Shown piece by piece: positions 53,331 to 64,000 of a stretch of 64,000 nucleotides of DNA (the stretch's first letter is position 1; each line of letters begins with the position of its first letter). A program made the position numbers and the translations under genes. The notes below the pieces were generated by a model. That model saw only the letters and a program-made list of their open reading frames with translations, ran no database searches and was not told the DNA's origin. This DNA is from Novakomyces olei (lineage: Eukaryota > Ascomycota > Novakomycetes > Novakomycetales > Novakomycetaceae): contig JADEYG010000015.1 in assembly GCA_016906335.1 (NCBI GenBank), positions 124,001 through 188,000 of the forward strand, given 5' to 3'.

Positions 53331-54432
53331 CGTGTGCCATTTATACCTTACTCGATTCTAGTAACGCCGGGCCGACTCTGTGCCTAGAATCTATGTCATT
53401 ATTTTACACGCACAAATACCGCCTCTATTCCCCATATTTCCCATATTAAATTTGTAATCGTAATATTAATTAATGACAGGTGAATAATTATTAATCATTG
53501 ACATCATCATCGCTGGGAGGAAAAAGCTAAGCCCATCCATCAGAAGTGTTGAATATAGTAGGTTGGAATTTGTTCTTAAGGTAGATTAAATGAATTAGAA
53601 ACTCTCGATTGCTTTAGCTGAATCCCCCAAAGGGTTTGAGGGTTCGCTTGAGCTATATATATGTAACTATGTGTTTGTTGAGTGATATTCTGTAAGGCTA
53701 AAGTTAAACAACTGACACTCATGATAGAGTTGTCTTAGCCGGTCAGTGAATCGGCAAGTGTATTGTTATAGGGGAATAATAGATTCATATTTCGACAAGA
53801 AGGATTGCTTTTTTTTATTATCAGTCTGCTATACGTTTGTCCGCGCTATTATCAGTTGGAGATTACAAAATTTTATGAACAAATTACAAATACGATATCC
53901 TTTATCAATTTATGAGCAGAGTATCGAATAGAGTATACTAGAAATACATTTATAATATTTGAGAATTAATATATTTATCTTCATAATGTTTGAGAAATAC
54001 GAATTGGGCCAATGTCCGTTTTCGCAAAGATTATGCCAAACTGTACAAAGATCTCTTTTATATACACATTTTAACAAAAATAATTTATCAGCAGATTAAC
54101 AAATAATTTATTAGCAGACTATCGTATAAAAAATCATACTAAAATAATATTATCCTAAAAATTGCGATTCGTTATCAGCGAGCCGGCTATTTGGTATTAT
54201 ATTTAATATTAACATTTTAATAGACTATTGGGAACAAGTCATATTCCGGCGATATTATACTATGTCATAGCCTCGTGATCAAACATCTATCATTGCCCAA
54301 TCTAGTAGCCTCCGCTATATATATTAACAGCCGTTTTGCTTTTCCCGGATGCTAACGGCAAAAGGCGGCTCGTGGAAGCAAGCAACTAAACTGTTCACAG
54401 CAAATAGCCAAATTCTTTCAGCACGGCCTACA
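53331..54432. other. Divergent MsrB/NUDT12-like spacer
   Basis: 1102 bases, AT-rich, especially 53930-54260. No ORF of note. A CCCAAAGGGTTTGAGGG stretch near 53628 can form a weak hairpin but lacks tRNA landmarks. Confidence 0.5.
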
Positions 54433-55889
54433 ATGGCGGGAACACCGCGATTCTTGACTCGATTCCCGGAGGAGGTTAGATCCACACTTGACGTTTATTT
54501 TATTAGATATTATAAAGTGACGTGCTAATCGCTCGGCAAGGTGAACAATTATTACGCTGGGTCCCGTATAAACCGGTTCTCTTTCCTGCGAACGGACAAT
54601 GATTTTTTGTCAAAGTACTTGATGCATCCATTGAGCCGATTTGTGGCTTTTTACAATTTGAATCCGCTTGCCGATGCAATTACCGGCCAATTGCATCCTC
54701 TACCTTTCAAATCTGTAGAGGCCTCTATCGGCGTCAACCCTTTCTCCGTTTCCGAAAAGGCGTGGCTGCACGAGCACGCAGAGCACGCACACGAGGACAC
54801 GGTTATTATTTTTCTCGGCTGTGACGAATCCGTTCCTGCGCCTGCGGACGAATTAGACTGGCGTGGGGCTCCTGTCTGGGCTATCGATCTGTCCCCTTCG
54901 GTCGAAGGGGTTCAACATTTGTATAAGGAGGAACTGGCGGAGCAATTGATCTCGGATCCATTGCTTACTTTCCGCGAAGCGCGCTTGGGAGTTCGATTTG
55001 GAAATGGTGAAGGTACGCTATAGCGTTGTCTTTTTATTCCACAACAAATCAAATATCAATTTTAACTTTTTTTTTCTTTTAGCGTGTTTTTATTTTATTA
55101 TTATTTTTTTCTCTTCTTTCATTACTGATTCGTAGACGGTCTCGTGGCTTACGCCCGCTCGCTCCTCGACTGGCACGGTCGAAATAAGGTACATTTTAAT
55201 ACTTTGGCTGTCTTTACTCTTCAAATAGAGACCTAATTGACTAGTTTTGTCCCTCGTGCGGACTGCCTACTATCAGCGTATGGGCCGGACATAAACGTGT
55301 GTGTCCTCCCACGCCGGAGGTGAAAGAGAACGCATCCCTTGCACCGCAAAAACGGCCCAAGTGTGTGACTAACAAAGGAGTCCACAATTTTCAATACCCA
55401 CGTACTGATCCCACGGTAATAATGGGCATTGTCTCGGCAGATGGAGAGTCTATTCTATTGGGCCGCAATAAGCGCTACAAGGGCAATATATACTCGTGCT
55501 TGGCGGGATTTTTGGAGCCAGGCGAGTCATTGGAGGACGCGGTACGTCGTGAAACGTGGGAGGAATCGGGAGTTGGTGTGAGCCGCGTTATTTACCATTC
55601 TTCACAGCCCTGGCCGTTCCCGGCAAGCCTTATGCTGGGAATGATTGGCGTGGCTGTTCCCGGAGCTACTATCAATCTGGGCAATGATCCCGAACTAGCC
55701 GATGCCCGTTTTTTCACGCGTGCAGAGCTGCGTGAGGCTATAGACAGGCAAGAAGTTCAGGGCTTTGATCTGGACAAGGCCCGTGAAGTTCTGGATGGTC
55801 CTGTTGTAATACCGCCAAGAGACGCTATTGCTCGCAGAATTATTGAAACTTTTGTTTACGATCAGTGGGCTATACCAGCGGGTAATTAA
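54433..55889 (+). CDS. NADH pyrophosphatase, NUDT12/Npy1-like Nudix hydrolase
   Basis: Nudix enzyme cleaving NAD(H) (and, in relatives, NAD caps on RNA) to NMN(H) and AMP; yeast Npy1 is peroxisomal. Exons 54433-54474, 54541-55012, 55136-55188 and 55245-55889 give 403 residues. The N-terminal domain has NRFSFLRTD. A zinc-ribbon knuckle FCPSCG follows, then the NudC hallmark FQYPRTDPTVIMGIVS. The Nudix box runs GFLEPGESLEDAVRRETWEE then SGV, with all catalytic Glu in place. SQPWPFPASLMLGM is the NADH-specificity motif. The second zinc-ribbon Cys pair is not obvious, so metal binding may be altered. No C-terminal SKL-type signal is seen (ends WAIPAGN). Introns are 66, 123 and 56 bases. Confidence 0.92.
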
Positions 55890-57083
55890 AGTTTGCTCGG
55901 AATTAGAGAAATAAAAATTGCACGAAACTGGTCCGGTTATGAATTGTTGGAAGGGGTTGTATTTTGAATGTAAAGTCCGTGGAAAGGTAGTCTTGTTTTA
56001 CCAAAAAACCGGAAAGTTTGCTGTATGACTACTTGCCCTTCATGAGTGAAAAATCTACGAAATAATTGTGTGTTATAGTGTGCTCAATAGGAAATATCAG
56101 TTGCTCTTTATGTTTATCAAGAGTATTTAAGAATAGTGTTTAAAGAAATCTAAAACAAAGTAAGCCTGTTATGCTTGCAAGAAGCATAGTCGATCAAATT
56201 GACGATAAACGTAAAGATACGAAACGTATATTAATAAATGTTGCTGTTACAATCACTAGCGAGAGCACATGTAAGGTTCTATCAAATTTTAGTGTTTAGT
56301 ATGGTACTCTTCATCTTTGTATAGTATTTATGATCTTAGTGTTTAGTATGGTACTCTTCATCTTTGTATAGTATTTATGATCTAATAGACCTAAAGCCAA
56401 TTTGGCACATATACCGCATTAGCTTTGAGTTTAGAGTCACAATGCGCAGCAAAGAGCTGCCTGTGGCACCGCTACATGATACCGGCACCCAGCAAGCTTC
56501 TATATATTATATTAGAAATTAATAAAAACTCGGTAAAATGTCTAAAAGCCTGGTGTTTACCTCTATACTACAAGATTTACCAACTATTTTATAAGATTAC
56601 CGTCTATATTACAATATATATTCGTTATGCAAGTGTACTACTATATTCACTATACTCAATGTTTGTATGTATGTCGTTGTTACATTACGTGCCGCCGCCG
56701 TACTATTCTACAGCAACCATTCTACTGTGATTATTATGCGTGTCCACAACGCTATCTGTTTTATTTGTATACACGACATTTCAGTCGCGTTACGAGTAAA
56801 TATTTATTATTTATTGTAAATTTATTGGCAACAAGCATACAATGGAAATATTATTCCGTCAGTCACATACGCACAAATACGACAAAACAGCAAACACTCA
56901 CAATCGGCACTTTTGGTCTACGAAGCAAAAGGATGCACAATCACGATCCAAGGACTCAGTTAAGTTGACGGGCTGTCAGCTTCTTTCAAGGGGGGACCAT
57001 TGGGCTGTTTGATTTTGTTTTTCTTGTTCTTTCTTTCCTTTAGTCGGTTGTTTTACGTTTTTCTCTGCGTGCAGGACGCCGAG
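55890..57083. other. NUDT12-DBF4 spacer
   Basis: 1194 bases. Contains an exact 47-base tandem duplication at 56289-56382. A TGCGTGCAG acceptor-like sequence just before the DBF4 ATG might mean a 5' UTR intron. Open frames at 56425-56968 are AT-rich and unrecognised. Confidence 0.55.
56289..56382. repeat. Exact 47-base tandem duplication
   Basis: Copies at 56289-56335 and 56336-56382 begin TTAGTGTTTAGTATGG and appear identical, so the event is recent or the region is conserved. Confidence 0.92.
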
Positions 57084-59704
57084 ATGGCGATGATGGTCCA
57101 TCGCTCTGATCAAGAGTCAGCGCCGCTTTTACTGCCGCCGCTCTCCCAATCAAATCATACAGCGGCAGCGGGAAACAGCGGCCAACCGCTTGAAAAACGC
57201 GGTGAGGAGATTGGGGTCAAAAGTGGCAATGAAACGCAAAAGGCACCGGATACTCCAAGCGTAACGTTTCCCAAGGAAAAGCCAGGGCACCAGTCGCAGA
57301 GACAGGCAGCTGCACGGACACCTTCAAAGACGCGTCATACAACGCTGGACAATTCACTGCTCCAAAACTCGGACGGATCTCAGCCTGCTCGACGGCTCCA
57401 GTTCCGAACAGCCGAGTCGCGGACCGTTTCAACCGTGCGGCAGTCTACCTATGAGGCATCAAAGGCTCGTCACGCCGAGTGGCAGAGGCAGTATAGACGT
57501 GCTTTTCCCCTGTTTCATTTCTATTTTGATCACGTGGATGAACTTACAAAGCGGAAAGTTACGCGTAGTATTTCATCCTTGGGAGGAGTAAGTGCAGTCG
57601 TATATTTATTAGTTTGGATTGATTTTTTTGAAACTGTTCTATTTAAATGCTTCTATTCGAAATGAGTCTATTAAAATGATTCTATTAGAATGATTCTATC
57701 AAAATGATTCTATCAAAAAGATTTCTATTTTACAAGATGCTCTTTTATGGCGGATTGGAGAAGGGATTTGTAGCTTTTATCTGTCTCTTGTTTTACCCTT
57801 CTATCAAGTTTGGCGCTGTGTGCTATCTCTCTTGTTTTTTTGTACCACCATTCTCGAACTTCTTAATCTAACGCATACAGCATGTCGAATCTTTCTTTTC
57901 TTCCGCCGTGACGCACGTTGTAACAACGCGAGAGCTTCCGGACCCAAGTCGTGTGAGCGAAAAACCGTCTGCTGGTGGTGATGAGCCTCTTTCTTCGGCT
58001 GTACCTTACTTATCACGCTCTCGTCACGTGTCAGCAACGGGTCAGAAGAATGAAGAGGCGTTAGCAAAAGCTGATGTTTTGTATAGAGCACAGCAGCTGA
58101 AAATGAAGATTTGGTCTTTAGAAAGTAAGGCGTTTACCTATATTAATTTTAGCATTTCAGTCTATGTGTTTATTTTTTATTTTTTTTCTGTTTTCCTTCA
58201 CATCTGTTTAATATTATTCAATGTACTCGTCAGTGGCACAGCTCTACTTTGCTTCTTTCATTAGGGCTATTCTCATCAGACATTTGCTATTTTCCTGTTC
58301 CTGCCTCATCTTCCTTCTGCTGACTGACTTTTAGAACTCGTGGACAAAATCCTTGGCAACCTTATTACGGGTACGGGTGCCTCTTCTGTGCAGCAAAAAG
58401 ATAACCTGCACGACCTGTCCAATTTACTGCGCGATGAAAAAGTATATGGGACCCGAGAGCGAGACCCAAAAGCGGCCAGAGCCGATGTAGTCTATTTCAA
58501 AGGCCCATACATTCATGTGCGTGACCTTTATGGCCATTATCGTTCAATAATGATGCGAGAGTTTCCGAAATCCTTCCCCACTGGCCGAGAGCCTTGGCCT
58601 ACATTTAGACAGTCTGGACCAGGGCGGTGTCCGTTCGTAATTGACCGGCACCGTGAGCGTCAATTAGCGGAAAGGTCTCGTGCAGGATCGCAGGAGAATG
58701 AAGGAATCAACTCGCCGGAAAACACGAACAATCTGAAAGAACAAAAAATGTTAAACACAAATGAAACATTAAATAAGCCTGCTGTTACTACGGCTGCAAT
58801 GAAACGGCTTCATACACAGGTTGAGGATAAACCAGCGCTTAGAGTGCTTACAGACTCTACAAATCGGCGCGTAAACTTGGAAACAGCTGCCCGAGCTGCT
58901 TCTCTAAGGCACAGGCAGGATGATACTCCCAACACAGTCAAACAGCCCTCCCTGCTAAACTCAAGGTCAGCCGCCTCTCTGGCAATTTACCGCCGGCCTC
59001 AGCAGGAAGCAAATGCATCAGGAATCGTACAGTCAAGCGTAACGTCGGCTGTACGCTCAATGGCTCCTCTTTCACGATCAACTGCTATAAATACAACATC
59101 TGGTGGAGTGAACACTTTTTCTAAAAGTTATTCAAAGGGCTTAAATATGATGCAACAACGGGTTGTTCACCAAAAGGCAACAATAAATGCGGCAGCGAGA
59201 CGCACAAACGTTCAGTCGGCAGAACAAAAGTCACGGCCTAAACCCCAGAAAGCAGGATTCTGTGAAAATTGCCGGGAAAAATATGATAATTTTGATTTGG
59301 TAAGATATCTGAATATAAATAAATAAAAAAACAATTATTTATTTATTGTTGTACTCTTTGTGTTTTCTGAAAAGCTTCTTTTGATAATGACCGGTTTGCC
59401 TTTACCTGCTTTTTATTTAACTTTGTGCCTATTCAATACGACAAGATAAATAGTTTTCGGTTATCCCCAGTTGCCGCATCTATTTTGGCCATTTTTAGAT
59501 CAGGTAACTAATTGCCAGCATGTTCGTTCACGCTGTCATCGACGGTTTGCCGACGACGAATCTAATTTTGAGCAATTGGATGAGTTTCTCATGGGTTTGG
59601 AGAGACCGCTTCGAGGTAATACGTATCTCTCTGGTGAGGGCGAGTACGATTTGAAAGGCTCAGACGATAGCAAAAGCTCGGACGCTATTGATAGCGTGCA
59701 CTAA
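57084..59704 (+). CDS. DBF4: Dbf4/Dfp1, regulatory subunit of Cdc7 kinase
   Basis: Activator of the Cdc7 kinase that fires replication origins. Exons 57084-57587, 57881-58124, 58335-59299 and 59519-59704 give 632 residues. Motif N (BRCT-like) reads FPLFHFYFDHVDEL, ISSLGGHVESFFSSAVTHVV and TTRELPDP. Motif M reads PYIHVRDLYGHYRSIMMREF, then PWPTFRQSGPGRCPF. Motif C, the CCHH zinc finger that binds Cdc7, is FCENCREKYDNFDLHVRSRC then HRRFA, formed across the last splice junction with the same Cys-His spacing as S. pombe Dfp1. NFEQLDEFL follows. Introns are 293, 210 and 219 bases. An in-frame alternative acceptor at 59470 would insert 16 residues in the finger. N-terminus start is the first ATG but an upstream exon is possible. 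Confidence 0.92.
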
Positions 59705-60556
59705 AGTAGCGAGGCGTTTATATTTTATTTGTTCAAACATATCAAGGCGAGAGTATGCAGGCTAAATTATTTTGCATCAGCATTTATTATTCGCGTCAGC
59801 TATACAACTAGCAAATGATATTTTATTATACACTGGCATCTGTTGCTCCTTCAATTTGAATGTCAGTCTATATCTAATGGCATTTATTATTAGATCTTTT
59901 ATGACCAGGTCAAAGACTAGACAGTCGTAGCACTCAATCAAAGGCACAGGTTTTGCATTATGCGTATATATTAGTATACACTGTGAAATGTAAAATACGA
60001 CTGTAAATATATTTTTGAATATTTGTCATCATACAATAACCATTCAAATTAAAATCATTTAAATAAATATATATATATATATATATATATGTATTAAAAA
60101 ATTTAAATAATTAATATATACGCATCGCAAAAAATATCGAGTAGGAAATATTCAACACGCATACAAACCGCTCAGACTATATTAACCGAACGCCGTTGTA
60201 CAATTAAAATTATTATTCTCCTGCTATTATTTGGCCTACATAACCTTCAGTTCCTGTACATATATTAAGTCTTTTATTCCAGGCACTTCCAACAAGAGGT
60301 CTCGGTGCAATTGGCCGTGCATTGAGCTATCAATTGTCTCGGTCAATACTGTTGCAGAGTGTTTGCGTAATTGGTTCGGGTCCGTTACTAATACGGTGCC
60401 AAATTAACGCTTTCCAAGAAGGTCGTTTGCATAAATTGAGCGTGGCCAGTACCGGTACCGGCCCTCTTCGATATCAGCCTTACAACCCTTTTTCTTTGGT
60501 TTTTTTTTCCCATAAACATCCTCAAAAGTCGTTTTAATTTATTTTAATTCATCACA
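59705..60556. other. DBF4-SCP160 spacer
   Basis: 852 bases. An (AT)n run lies at 60067-60090. A frame open from about 60282 to 60537 has no ATG of its own and no family match; it probably lies in the SCP160 promoter or 5' UTR. Confidence 0.5.
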
Positions 60557-63500
60557 ATGGCCGACAATGCGAATCTAGCTTCGTCGGATTTGGTGACGGA
60601 TCCAGTTGGAAATTTTGTTCCACCCTCCGTTCTCTTGCAACGTCAGCATTTAGAAGGTTCAGCGGCCGGTGAAGGTGGGAGCACAAGCAGTGAAAAAGCA
60701 AATGGCAAAAAGACGGGAAACGGAAGGAATATAGATGATTTGCTGCCTTCGCTTGATCAACTGTCTTCGTCGATTCCAATTTCAAGCAATGGAAGGAGCC
60801 ATGCGGCTTCAATCCGCTCGGAAACAATTACTTCATCTTTTAGCATTGAAAATGCACAACTTCAATCGCGGCGGGAATTGGGAAGCCGCACGTCTTTGCC
60901 CGACGTTCTTCGCCAAATTATGGATGTGACAAAGACGCGTATCAATATGTCGTCGTCAAAGACTAAGGGATTGACCACTTTTCTCATCTCGGGGAAGCCT
61001 GACGCCGTTACAAGGGCTCGGCGTGAACTACTCCGAGCCGTTTCGCCCACGGTGAGTTTAATCATGCATTTTTCTATACACGCTAGGTTTTAGTTTGAGG
61101 TTTTTACATTTAAATTTACATTTACATTTACATTTACATTTACATTTACATTTACATTTACATTTACATTTACATTTACATTTACATTTACATTTACATT
61201 TACATTTACATTTACATTTACATTTACATTTACATTTACATTTACATTTACATTTGTATTTATTATTTTTATTTTTTTATTTTTCTTTATAAATGTCTAA
61301 TGGCAGGTCCATGTCAGAGTACCCATCCCTCAGTCCGTCCGAGCATTTGTCATTGGTGCCAAAGGCAGGACACTGAATGCAATTATGGAACGAACTGGAA
61401 CACGTATCAATATACCTAAACGCGTTGCCGACGAAGGCGAAATTGGTTCGACTTTCCCTGGAGCATCAGCAAATTCTGAACTGGAGGACGAGCTTGTTGA
61501 TGTTGATATTGAAGGTGACGTTGAGGGAACGGCAATTGCCAAAGCAGAGATTGAGCAGATTGTAATCGATCGTACTTCTCAAACAACGATCCGTGTCTCG
61601 GGCTTAGAGCCGAATATTTTCCCGCTTCTTCTACCCTCTGCTACTGCTCTGGCAGCCGAGTATGGAGCAGCAGGAGAAGGAGACCAAAGGAGCATCAAAG
61701 TCAATTTTCCTCAGGGCCCAAACTATGGAGAAGATAGTTACATCCTGGTCAAAGGCGACAAGGAACAGGCTAAAGATTTCAAGGCTAAAATTGAAAGTCT
61801 ACATGATGAACTCGTCCGCTCTACTATCGAAACGCAAATTTCAGTGCCGAAACGGCAGCATCGCTTTATCGTAGGCGAAAAAAGAAGGGGTCTGGACGAG
61901 ATTCTGGCCGCTAGCCAATGTACCATTGGCGTGCCACCCGCGGATAGCGATTCAACAAGCATTACTATCAGAGGCCATCCCACAAAGATTGGAGAGGCTA
62001 TCCGATTGGCCATGGAGAGGGCTAACCAGGTAGCCCTGGACACGCTAAATGTTTTGCCTGCCCACGCAAGAACTGCCGAGGACCCTGTCCGGCATGCACG
62101 GGATATGATCCGTTATCTGCAACAAAAACGGGAATTCGCCCGCATTGAATCCCAGTTTGGTGTTTCAATTTTTCCACCCCGCAAGGAGGCGCTTTGGAAT
62201 GCAAATGCGGAGGAAATGGTGGTTGAAATTACTGGCGAGTCACGTGACGCAGTACAAAAAGCAAGGCAGGAGCTTATCAATAGCTTTAATTTGCTTTACC
62301 CCCCGCGTTTCTCCTACACGCAAATTGATCCGCTCCTTCATCAGCACGTGATCGGAGCCAAAGGCCGATCGGTGCAGAAGATCCGTGACTTGTTTAAAGT
62401 GGAGCTTTTATTTGCCGATGAGTCAGCTCAGGATCCGATTGTGGGATTGGTTTATGATGAATTGCCTTTGCCTTCGATCCAGCAAGTGCAGCAGACTCTG
62501 GCTCTGGTGGATGAAGAGTTGCAGACAACAGCGAGCCATGCAGCGTCCCTCATCACTGAAGAATTGAGTGTTCCCAGCAAGTATCATCGGCATATAATTG
62601 GCCCACAGGGCACTACATTGAACGCTATTATAGGCGACGCTAAAAGCAGTGTTCACGTTCGGCTCGGCCACTCAAGCAATGCTGCCGATGCCGATCGTAA
62701 AGGGTCAGAAGACTCCGTTATTGTACGTGGCCAAAAGCCCGAAGTTGACCGGGTAATTAAGGAAATTCAGGCACTTGTCAAGGAGGCAGCCGAGCACGAT
62801 TCCCTTCATGGACACGAGGCTTCTCACACTTTTGATACTAAATTTTCCAAAAACATTATCGGCCGCGGAGGAGCAAACATTGGCCGTATCCGTGAGGAAT
62901 TTGGAGTACAAATTGACGTGGGCGATGGAGTGATAAAAGTCAAAGGAATCAAGAAAAACGTGGAGGCAGCCATAAAGCAGATAAAGGAGCAATTACGTCG
63001 ATTGGCAGACGATACGATTGAGCGGCTGAGCATCCCACATTCTTTCCATGCTGCTCTTATCGGACAAAACGGAAAATTTGTGCGAAAACTGGAGGACAAG
63101 TATGACGTAAGGATCCATTTTTTCAAAGAGCAGACTGCGGAAAGTGGTGAGCAGCCGGATTTCCCTGATCGTCCTACAAACCCGGACGACGTAATCATCC
63201 ACGGACCGAAAAAAGGAGTCGCTGCAGCAAAGGCAGAACTGGTGGATCTGTGGAAGTATGAACGTGAAAATAGCAATACAGTCACGGTATCCGTGCCTCA
63301 GAGTACAATCCCGTCAATCGTGGGACGTGGCGGGTCTGTTATTGAAACGATACGTCAGGATTACGGGGTTCAAGTTGACGTGGGTGATGCCGTAAAGAGC
63401 GGAGATGGTATTGGCAGCAATGACGAAAAAGCCAATGAGTCTATTGTCAACGTGACGCTTCGCGGTACAAAGCAAGGCGTAAGTGAAGCTAAAGCCGCCA

Positions 63501-64000
63501 TTGACCAAATTGCGGCACAGGCAGAACGCGTAAGAACGCGTACCGTGCCCATCCCTCATTCCTTCCACCGCAATCTTATCGGATCAAGGGGTGCTAATCT
63601 TCGGGATATCGTGATCAGTGCGGGCGGCCCGGAAGATCCGACCCTGATTCACAGGATCGTCCGGTTTCCTCCGAGCGGCAGTGAGAGCGATGACGTATTG
63701 TTACGCGGAGACGGAGAGCTGATTGATGCGATTGCGCAACAGTTTGAACGGCTGTACGCAGAGCACGAAAGCCGGGTCACGTGTAGTGTGAACATTCCGG
63801 TTTCGCGGTTCGGCGCTTTGATTGGTCGAGGCGGGTCTGGACTTCGGCAGCTGATGGACAAGTACAATGTTAGCATTGAAGTGCCGAGATCAGCAAGTAA
63901 TAAAAAGAGTGGGCCGGACGGTAATATTGAGGAGCCCGTTTTGGTAAAAGGTGCGCGGGAGGATTGTGAAGCTGCGTGTGCCGAGATTGCAAAGGTGGGC
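60557..64000 (+). CDS. SCP160: Vigilin/Scp160-type multi-KH RNA-binding protein (partial)
   Basis: Multi-KH protein that associates with translating ribosomes at the ER. Exons 60557-61051 and 61307 onward; the gene runs off the right edge with 1063 codons read and no stop. The first 110 residues are polar. KH GxxG loops are visible in VIGAKGRTL, VIGAKGRSV, IIGPQGTT, IIGRGGANI, LIGQNGKFV, IVGRGGSVI, LIGSRGANL and LIGRGGSGL. More degenerate KH units (for example IVGEKRRGL) lie between them, as in vigilin, where only some domains keep the loop. The 255-base intron is largely a hexanucleotide repeat. RNA binding is certain by family; targets are not evident. Confidence 0.93.
61104..61256. repeat. 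(TTTACA)n hexanucleotide repeat in SCP160 intron 1
   Basis: About 25 near-perfect hexamers fill more than half of intron 61052-61306. The branch CTAAT and acceptor GGCAG remain intact downstream. Confidence 0.92.

Noticed and set aside
53620-53665. Possible tRNA gene
   Set aside because: Has a short hairpin but no acceptor stem, D-loop or GGTTCRA-type T-loop in the right spacing.
59471-59503. 33-base cassette exon (LPHLFWPFLDQ) in DBF4 flanked by AG and GT
   Set aside because: The downstream intron would be 15 bases, too short for a spliceosome; kept only as part of an alternative acceptor idea.
60282-60537. Open frame upstream of SCP160
   Set aside because: No ATG start and no homology recognised; probably promoter or 5' UTR.
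1-64000. A new clustered multi-gene system (metabolic cluster, defence island or mobile element)
   Set aside because: Neighbouring genes belong to unrelated housekeeping pathways with mixed strands, and no transposase, integrase, repeat-bounded island or composition shift was seen.

Overview
The window is nuclear DNA from an ascomycete fungus. It carries 28 protein-coding genes, about one per 2.3 kb on both strands. I traced 58 spliceosomal introns in 23 of them by joining exons until the conserved protein continued in frame. Introns start GT and end AG. Most carry a CTAAY-like branch site only about 5-15 bases before the 3' splice site, and 18 of the 58 are 50 bases or shorter (minimum 35). 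A respiratory complex I subunit (NDUFA1-like), a METTL16 homologue and a GMPPA homologue argue against a Saccharomyces relative. The compact branch site/3' splice site arrangement recalls Yarrowia-like early Saccharomycotina or Taphrinomycotina. In KAE1 a CTG codon falls where yeast has Leu, which fits the standard code. I cannot name the species. I saw no tRNA or rRNA gene, transposon, virus-like element or CRISPR array.

Layout. 1-10.8 kb: MPH1 helicase (-), ATP4 (+), KAE1 (+), ARH1 (-) and a nine-exon METTL16-like methyltransferase (+). 11-24 kb: TBC1D13-like Rab GAP (-), a GPI-anchored wall protein (-), AP-3 delta APL5 (-), NDUFA1 (+) and ATG13 (-). 24.6-34.3 kb: GMPPA (-), seipin (+), PEX14 (-), CNNM/MAM3 (-) and a histidine acid phosphatase (-). 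34.8-44.4 kb: O-methyltransferase (+), CYSTM protein (+), ETR1 (+), an SLC35-like transporter (-) and DUR3 urea transporter (+). 44.6-64 kb: TAPT1/EMP65 (-), MGM101 (+), ERG9 (-), ALKBH1 (+), MsrB (-), NUDT12/NPY1 (+), DBF4 (+) and a vigilin/SCP160 gene (+) that runs off the right edge.

There is no operon logic. The genes are ordinary housekeeping and organelle functions: mitochondrial ATP4, ARH1, NDUFA1, ETR1, MGM101 and MsrB; peroxisomal PEX14 and probably the NADH pyrophosphatase; ER and lipid seipin, ERG9 and TAPT1; trafficking and autophagy AP-3, TBC and ATG13; genome stability MPH1, DBF4 and ALKBH1. I found no convincing new multi-gene system. The most interesting signals are in gene architecture: an 11-base internal microexon in the METTL16-like gene, 35-38 base introns, first coding exons of 17 and 18 bases, tandem repeats growing inside introns, and TTAGGG-type boxes near several mitochondrial genes.
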